Under the pieces are notes generated by a model. That model was not told the origin of the DNA and ran no database searches. It worked only from the letters and a program-made list of their open reading frames with translations. Position numbers and translations under genes: made by a program. A stretch of 64,000 nt of DNA from Atherix ibis (taxonomy: Eukaryota > Arthropoda > Insecta > Diptera > Athericidae). This document shows positions 58,130 to 64,000 of this stretch, piece after piece; within the stretch, counting starts at the first letter, position 1; each line of letters opens with the position of its first letter. The stretch lies in the NCBI GenBank assembly GCA_958298945.1, contig OY282607.1, positions 29,210,500-29,274,499 on the forward strand. The letters are read 5' to 3'.

Positions 58130-59030
58130 ACAAGAAGAAGCATCCGGACCATACCTCAGGCAAAAACTCATTTGGCTTTCATCGAACAACCCGAATAGGT
58201 ACCTGGAACGTGCGGACTGCGTGAGAAGCTCCACGACCTGGACTACGCCGACGACATATGCCTCATGTCCCACACCTTCAACGGCATTCAGGAGAAACTG
58301 AATGCTCTGGCCTCCAACGTCGAAGAAGTGGGGATGATAATCAACATCAAGAAGACCAAATTGATGCGTATGGGCGCCACCTGCGAGAGGCACTTGATGC
58401 TACACGGTACCCAAGTTGAAGATGTCGAAAAGTTCTGTTACCTTAGCAGCATGCTCAGCAAGGATGGTGGAACTGAAACAGACATCGAAACGCGTTTTGT
58501 GTGACGTTCCAACCACCTCTCCGTAGCATTCAAAAAAAACTTCGAATATTCAGTTCAAAACGTCAAGCCAGTTCTGCTGTACGGCAGCGAAACATGGAAA
58601 GTAACCGACAGCACGACTCGTATGCCTCAAACATTTGTGAACAGATGCTTGAGAGGCGTATAAGCAAGATCTTCTGCCCGAACTGGATAACGAACGATGA
58701 GCTGCTTCTTCCCACGAAGCAAATACCCCTGCTAGCTGACATCAAACGCAGGAAATGGAGTTGGATTGGCCCCACCTTGCGAAAACCACCTACGGACATA
58801 GCAAGGATGGCACTAGATTGGAACCCAAGGACCACTTGGATAAGATCAGTCGACCAAGGACCACTTGGAGAAGATCAGTCGAGCGCGAACACCAACAAAT
58901 TGGCAAGTCATTGTCGGAAGTGAAAAGGCTAGCCCAAGACAGATGCAGATGGAGAGAGTTCACAGAGTCTCTAGTGCCGTGTATCCTCCATAGGAGCGAC
59001 TGTGTCTCATGTCTATGTGTATAAATGCAT
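58130..59030 (+). pseudogene. Endonuclease-RT non-LTR element, internally deleted
   Basis: RIGTWNVRTA at about 58190-58220 is the opening of an apurinic-type endonuclease domain (R.GTWNVRT). It runs directly into REKLHDLDYADDICLMSHTF at 58223, the RT active site, so most of the endonuclease and the first RT blocks are deleted. Next come INIKKTKLMRM, VEKFCYLSSMLSKDGGTETDI; a frame change; KPVLLYGSETWKVTDSTTR, TFVNRCLR; NWITNDELL, IKRRKWSWIG.TLRKPPTDIARMALDWNP; and RPRTTWRRSVEREHQQIGKSLSE to CRWREF near 58970. This C-terminal series is typical of RTE-like insect elements. Comparatively well preserved. Confidence 0.82.
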
Positions 59031-59059
59031 ATATGTGTTATGTAAAAATTGTACAATAA

Positions 59060-59420
59060 CGTAGAATATTTTGGTGGGCTGTGGGCAATCAGGACGGTGG
59101 TAGAGGTTGCAGTTGGCACTCCCGTCAGCCAAACGTCATAATCTTCAGTAACAGCCACGCAGCCCTGGAAGCTACTCGGAAACCATCGGGTGATACCGTT
59201 CTTAACAATATTCAACACAACCTGCTTAACAATACCAGAGGTGTTGAATTTCGTTAGTTTCCTGGCCAAGTGGGAATTACCGGTAACGCGCAGACTGATC
59301 AACTGGCGCAGAAAACTCTCCGTCGAAAAGAATTCACAGAAGTTCCTTGCTTGCCGGACCTGCTAACCAAATGGAAAATATTATTTTACGAAATTTTTGG
59401 GCACCAAAACTGCTCAGATT
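59060..59420 (+). pseudogene. Retrotransposon RNase H relic
   Basis: GGLWAIRTVVEVAVGTPVS at 59075, then a frame with VIIFSNSHAALEA (IIFSDS..AL), VLNNIQHNLLNN, and FPGQVGITGNAQTDQLAQKT (the H..I.GNE.AD..A pattern). It starts within 50 bp of the end of the preceding RT element and is of the same family as 48950-49260. Confidence 0.68.
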
Positions 59421-59485
59421 CCGAATAGCACATTCTTCTTTTAAAAAAAAAAAACCTATTTGAAACTTATCCTCAATCCCTATTA

Positions 59486-59584
59486 TTTTACTATAATTAA
59501 TTAATTAAGCAGGCTTTGACTTCATTTTTAAAAGTTCATTAAAAATGAAGTCAAAGCCTACTTAATCAATTAATTATAGTAAAA
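59486..59584. repeat. Long hairpin, 46-bp arms
   Basis: Left arm 59486-59531 and right arm 59539-59584 are reverse complements except at two positions; loop aaagttc. The arm contains ggctttgacttcatttttaa. No terminal TA or transposase nearby. Confidence 0.88.
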
Positions 59585-59788
59585 GAATGTAACCAATTTT
59601 AAAAACCATTTTATTTATTTAGTGAGTCTAAAAACTTTTTAATTATAAAATTGATATCTATGCGTACATTCAATATACTTTTTATACAATATATATAAAC
59701 AATAATAAAAAAAGGATAACTAAATTGTAGTCCGTGAAAACATAACTTTTAGGGTCATATGTGTACTTTATATTATAATTAATACATA

Positions 59789-60540
59789 TGCCGCCTAAAA
59801 CAGCAAAGCGATCATACTTTAAGAGCCGACAAAGACACGGATTTTATATTCAGCTTCCCAAGCCAACCTCACTGCCTAATCGAGCAAATGCAGCAACAAA
59901 AATGTTGCAATAACCTACAAAAAAAAATAGAAGCAACAATAAGCAACAACCAATACCAACAAATAGCTTAGAACTGCTACCAGAAATGCATCCAGCAAGG
60001 GAAGAATACATGCCAGCGAACGGCAATCAACTACCTTGCTAGGTGCCATCGCTAAGCGAATAGACAAGAGTGAATTCGAACATAAGACCCAACCAAAATC
60101 GCCTAATTATTACCGAAGTGTAGTGCAATAACTACAAGAGACAAACGCCGAATTCCACTCATACCAGAGCAAGAAGGTCAAGGCCTACCGAGCCGTTATT
60201 AGGATTTTGTACCAAACTACGCCTACTGCCGAAATAAAAACAGAGCTACAGTATTTGAGCTTTTGCGTTAGAAACATTTCTAGGGCAAGGCTAAAAAGAG
60301 ACAAGAAAGCAGTTACGTTGCCTCTCTTCTTTATTGACTTGGAACCTTCTCCAAAAAAAATAAAGAAGTAGTTCGCTTGTCTACACAAAAATAAAGATCG
60401 AAGAACCATATCCTATAAAGAACATCATACAATGGCATCGGTACCGGGAGTATGGGCACTCAAAGACCTACTGCAGGCATCCATCAGAAACCACCCTGTA
60501 AATTATAAAGGCTGCACAACCTATAAAAAGTTGCAGTAGA
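59789..60540 (+). pseudogene. jockey-type gag (PRE_C2HC and zinc knuckle) pseudogene
   Basis: A gag protein of this type binds the element RNA. MPPKTAKRS at 59789 is a plausible start. At 60170-60370 the plus strand reads KVKAYRAVIRILYQTTPTAEIKTEL, SFCVRNISRARLKRDKKAVTLPLFFIDLEPSPK, the domain that precedes the knuckles in jockey gag (PRE_C2HC). The first knuckle reads YREYGHSKTYC, so its first Cys is Tyr. The next knuckles are lost, and NHPVNYKGCTTYKKLQ (the usual end, ..HPANYKGC..YK.LQ) follows in another frame. Confidence 0.75.
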
Positions 60541-60589
60541 TGATTCCAAGACCGAATAGGCCACAACCAAATTCAACAACACTGGTTAA

Positions 60590-60810
60590 TCCGAAACTAT
60601 TTTTTGCTGCAGTCGCACATTACCAACTACAACACAATTCACCAGCATCAAGACCGCCAATGACGTCATCGCCAATGAAAGATTTCCTTCCTCTATTCCT
60701 AGAACTTCGAAAATTCTTTATTGCTGGGGGAGATTATAATTCAAAGCATTCCCAATGGTGCTGCCGAGCATCACCATCTTCACGATATTCTTTGTCAGAC
60801 CCAATTTAAA
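60590..60810 (+). pseudogene. jockey-type endonuclease fragment
   Basis: LELRKFFIAGGDYNSKHSQW at 60700 matches the GGD.NAKH..W active-site block of the retrotransposon endonuclease. The residues around it and the downstream SDH block are not readable. Confidence 0.6.
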
Positions 60811-61242
60811 ATCTTATCTCCCTTCAGTCTCACATAATGGCTTACATCAACCAAAAAACTCCAACATATACAGGATTACTTTACTCCCTATTACTACTCC
60901 TTTACTCTCTATAAATTCCCTGTATTGAATAGTCTTCTAGAATTTAGATCCTAGCGCTGTTCTATCAACACTGGACACGTCCCCCATTTCTAAGACCACT
61001 CCTCGAAGGACTTATAAATGGTAAGGTGGACTGGAGCCATAAATGAGCACTTAACCGACTTCAGCAAGAATTAAGAAATACTGAATCACTTAACAATAAA
61101 ATATTCATTTTGGAAAGCCAGCAAACGCATTCTTAAACAGAAAAATTCTACTCACCCCTTACGTAAAAATGACGGAACATACTTTTACACCACACGAAGC
61201 CATCAACGATATGACACACTCTACGAAATCTATAAAGACTTA

Positions 61243-62414
61243 ACAGTTCGGCTGAAAAGTTTATAAGGTAACACAGTAAAAATATTTTTTTTTGCAAAAT
61301 TCATTTTTATTATTCAACATAGTTGCCTTCGAGGGCGATACAGCGATTATAGCGATCTTCCAACTTTTCGATACCATTTTTATAGTACTCTTTCGGTTTT
61401 GCCTCAAAATAGGCCTCAGTTTCGGCAATCACTTCATCATCGGTCTTAAATTTCTTGCCAGCGAGCATTCTCTTGAGGTCTGCAAACAGGAAAAAGTCGC
61501 TGGGGGCTAGATTTGGAGAATACGGTGGATGGGGAAGCAATTCGTAGCCCAATTCATTGAGTATGACCATCGTTTTCATCGAATTGTGACACGGTGCATT
61601 GTTTTGGTGAAACAACACTTTTTTCTTCTTCAAATGAGGCCATTTCTTAGCAATTTTTTTCTTCAAACGATCCAATAACGCTATATAATAGTAGCTGTTG
61701 ATCGTCTGTCCCTCCTGGAGATAGTCAATGAATATTATATGTAGTGACGGAGCCATGTTTCATCCATTGTCACATATCGACGCAAAAATTCGGGTTTATT
61801 GCGCTTGAACAGCTCCAAACACTGCTCAGAATCATCAACACGTTGTTGTTTTTGGTCCACAGTGAGCTCACGCGGCACCCACTTTGCACACAGCTTTCGC
61901 ATGCCCAAATATTCATGCACGATATGTCCAGCACGCTCTTTCGATATCTTCAGAGTCTCAGCTATCTCGCTCAACTTCACTTTACGGTCATTTAAAATTA
62001 TTTTGTGGATTTTTTTGATGTTTTCTGCCGTAACCACCTCTTTTGGGCGTCCACTGCGTTCTGCATCAACTGTGCTCAAACGACCAGTTCGAAATTGACG
62101 AAACCAATATTCCACAGTTGAAATAGCTGGAGCAGAGTCCGGATAACGTTTGTCAAACCATACTTTGGTTTCCACTGTATTTTTTTTCATCAAAAAGCAA
62201 TGCTTTATCAACACACGAAATTCGTCTATATCCATTTTTTTTTCAATAACAAAAGTTGCTTCACTCAAAATGCTATATCTCACGAACCAATTGACCGATT
62301 CCTGTCAAATTTTGACACGAATCATTTGAAGCATGCTGATTGCTGTCAATTAAGTAGATTTTTGCAAGAGACGCCATCTAGACGTCAACCTTATAAACTT
62401 TTCAGCCGAACTGT
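61243..62414 (-). mobile_element. mariner transposon 6 (perfect terminal repeats, dead)
   Basis: The 1172-bp element has identical 27-bp inverted ends (acagttcggctgaaaagttt... at 61243-61269 and its complement at 62388-62414), with TA at 61241-61242 and 62415-62416. It sits inside the jockey-type element at 59780-63330. The perfect ends and long open transposase segments suggest recent arrival, but the transposase is deleted and mutated. Confidence 0.95.
61310..62235 (-). pseudogene. mariner transposase pseudogene (element 6)
   Basis: Starts MDIDEFRVLIKHCFLMKKNT at 62235. HTH and linker: WFDKRYPDSAPAISTVEYWF, ERSGRPKEVVTAENIKKIHK, GMRKLCAKWVPRELTVDQKQ. First catalytic block VTMDETWLRHY is intact. 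A deletion of about 40 codons, not a multiple of three, then joins to IIFIDYLQEGQTINSYYYIA in another frame (join near 61740). The second block is FHQNNAPCH and the third YSPNLAPSDFFLF; both should be Asp (QDNAP, SPDLAP) and are Asn, as expected from G-to-A transitions. The C-terminus runs to ALEGNYVE, stop at 61310. Three independent reasons for inactivity. Confidence 0.95.
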
Positions 62415-62719
62415 TATCACCTCATCAGTAGTTAACTCCCTCTGAAGTAAACCAACTTATATACATCACCTTTCCAGAAAAAAGCTCTTGGCTATAATGT
62501 AATTAGCTCCGATATCCTAAACAAACTTTCTAAAAAAGCAATAGTTTTTATCACATGTATAATATTTACACCTCACATTTTTCCTTACTTTGGAAATTCT
62601 CCTTAATAAAAATAATCCCGATCCCCAAAGAACCTATAAATACACCTTTTTCGTACAGCCTAAAAAACTTACCGTCAAAAGCTTGTACTTACCTCATTCT
62701 TCGGTGTAACAATTGTCCA

Positions 62720-62900
62720 GGCGTATTTCTAGATATATCTAATGCATTTGATAGAGTATGGCAACCTGGCCTACTCTGAAAGCTCAAGAAAATATCTCAC
62801 ACAACCCTCTCCCACCCCCACCCTTCCACACACCACAAAATTGTATCATCATGAAATCCTACCTCTCCGAAAAATGTTTTCAAGTAACTGGATAAGAATT
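62720..62900 (+). pseudogene. jockey-type RT fragment (3' of mariner 6)
   Basis: CPGVFLDISNAFDRVWQPGLL holds the RT block with the first catalytic Asp (LD...AFDRVW). About 70 bp later a KSYLSEKCFQV block matches ..SYL..R.F.V. The YADD region is not identifiable further on. Same element as the gag at 59789. Confidence 0.7.
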
Positions 62901-62929
62901 CTTGGCACTCACCAATATAATTTTTAAAC

Positions 62930-63818
62930 CCAAAATATTTCCTCCAACGACAGCTCCTTAATAGCTATCCTCACATACCCTCCCCGAAAAAATACATTAA
63001 CGCTAGAAAAGGTAGCAATGGTCACGGGAATTCCTAACTTTATGAAATTAAACCTTTTTAGAGGAGCATCAATGGATGTTTACTCTCCTATCTTATGTAT
63101 CATGTTACTGTACCTCAATCACAAATATTTTCTTATTTTTATTACAAAATAGTTGACGATCACAAAAAAATTTAGGTCTGTTAAGCTTAAGCCACAACAT
63201 AGGCAACGAAAAAAATATTAAGACACAACTGGCCTGATATATAAAAATATTATACACAAAACCTGTTCTGCTAGTCCACTGACATATTAACCTAAATCCT
63301 TGGATCGTTAATAGGAAAATATAAAGGATGTCTCAAAATTTATGTAAGAAGTAATTTTGATAGAAAACACCACAGGTTTTGAAACCACTGAAAAGGCTAA
63401 TCGTCATAGGATTTTCTAATAATATCAAATTAAACCTAAAGTAAACCGTATGATTTCGAGAAGCATCAATGGATATCATTACAATAAAAAAAATAATCCA
63501 TTTCTCATCTACCCTTTCTATATTGTTCAACTCATTATCCCTTAACTTATAAGAGAATATCCTCTTAACCCAAATATCTTTTCTAATGAAATTCGACATA
63601 ATACATTTTCCAAGTCCCCGTATTAATTTCTTAAAATAAACTCACATAGTCTACAAAAATCTTATTTTATATAACTCATCCTGCCAACTAACCAAAGACC
63701 GATTCCATCTAATCTATAAACTTACCGGTCCTCATGATCCCCTAAACACCTGTCCATAACTTATACCGCAATTTTTTATATTACTAAATTTCTAACTTAC
63801 TTTATATTCGCATCACCA
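62930..63818. other. Decayed retroelement tail or spacer
   Basis: No clear motif. The region from 63000 to 63330 is probably the remainder of the jockey RT, judged from position only. A minus-strand frame at 63333-63599 has no recognisable domain. Confidence 0.35.
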
Positions 63819-63820
63819 TA

Positions 63821-64000
63821 CAGTGGCGGTCATATATTTAGAAGCGATAATTTTTTTTAAAAGAATTGGTTATATATCCTGAAAAAGCGTACGGAAAATC
63901 TAAAAATTTGGGAATTTAGTACAAATATATCCTGTATTGAGGAAGAAAATAATTTTATTTAATTAACTTTTTATTTAAAATAGTAAGTAACAAAATAGGT
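63821..64000 (+). mobile_element. Possible Tc1-like terminal repeat running off the window
   Basis: After a TA at 63819-63820 comes cagtggcggtcatatattta then gaagcga, resembling the cagtggcgg start of many Tc1-like elements. Only 180 bp are visible and no transposase is reached, so this is a tentative call. Confidence 0.3.

Larger units (their letters stand above)
59780..63330 (+). mobile_element. jockey-type non-LTR retrotransposon, interrupted by mariner 6
   Basis: Decayed gag (59789-60540), endonuclease piece (60590-60810), a linker with a HPLRKNDGTYF block near 61155, then after the mariner an RT region with FLDISNAFDRVWQPGLL at 62728-62779 and a KSYLSEKCFQV block at 62850. Order and spacing fit jockey. 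The 5' and 3' ends could not be fixed; the outer coordinates are estimates. Confidence 0.7.

Overview
This window is very A+T-rich non-coding DNA from a eukaryote, most likely an insect or other arthropod. It is packed with mariner/Tc1-type DNA transposons, jockey/I/R1/RTE-type non-LTR retrotransposons and short-unit satellites, which is the usual mix for arthropod heterochromatin or large intergenic regions. I recognise no host protein-coding gene, tRNA gene, operon or CRISPR array. The order cannot be fixed from sequence reading alone.

Layout. 1-300: end of a satellite with a ~15-bp unit. 301-3530: plain AT-rich DNA with one long hairpin. 3535-6400: a degenerate 21-bp minisatellite split by a 5S-rRNA-like scrap and a DUF4817-type transposon, itself split by a complete but dead mariner (4097-5338). 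8150-9145: two tandem DUF4817-type transposase relics. 11282-12561: a second mariner of the same family as the first, carrying a template-switch hairpin. 15008-16711: a third mariner with its catalytic region duplicated. 16958-17914: a deleted DUF4817-type element with both ends. 18030-18720: non-LTR reverse transcriptase (RT) debris. 20665-22475: two more mariner relics. 24500-28262 and 30090-32460: two arrays of a ~14-bp satellite, the first with a 562-bp higher-order repeat, both preceded by the same ~240-bp flank. 34390-35030: probable mariner relic. 37016-39171: a well-preserved 5'-truncated non-LTR element with poly(A) and target-site duplication. 39420-41830: a DUF4817-type element split by an I-like retrotransposon. 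43430-49660: fragments of several non-LTR elements and one transposase. 51880-53660: a ~16-bp satellite with a 414-bp higher-order repeat, related to the one at the left edge. 57470-59420: more RT and RNase H debris. 59780-63330: a jockey-type element (gag, endonuclease, RT) interrupted by a mariner (61243-62414) with identical terminal repeats and two catalytic Asp-to-Asn changes.

The elements do not work together; they record successive insertions. Target-site duplications give the order of events at three loci: mariner into DUF4817 element, I-like element into DUF4817 element, and mariner into jockey. Every transposase and RT here is broken by stops, frameshifts, deletions or lost catalytic residues. 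I found no convincing new functional system. The most informative features are the nested insertions with readable empty sites, several long hairpins that look like template-switch products, the higher-order satellites, and the 21-bp minisatellite beside a 5S-like fragment.
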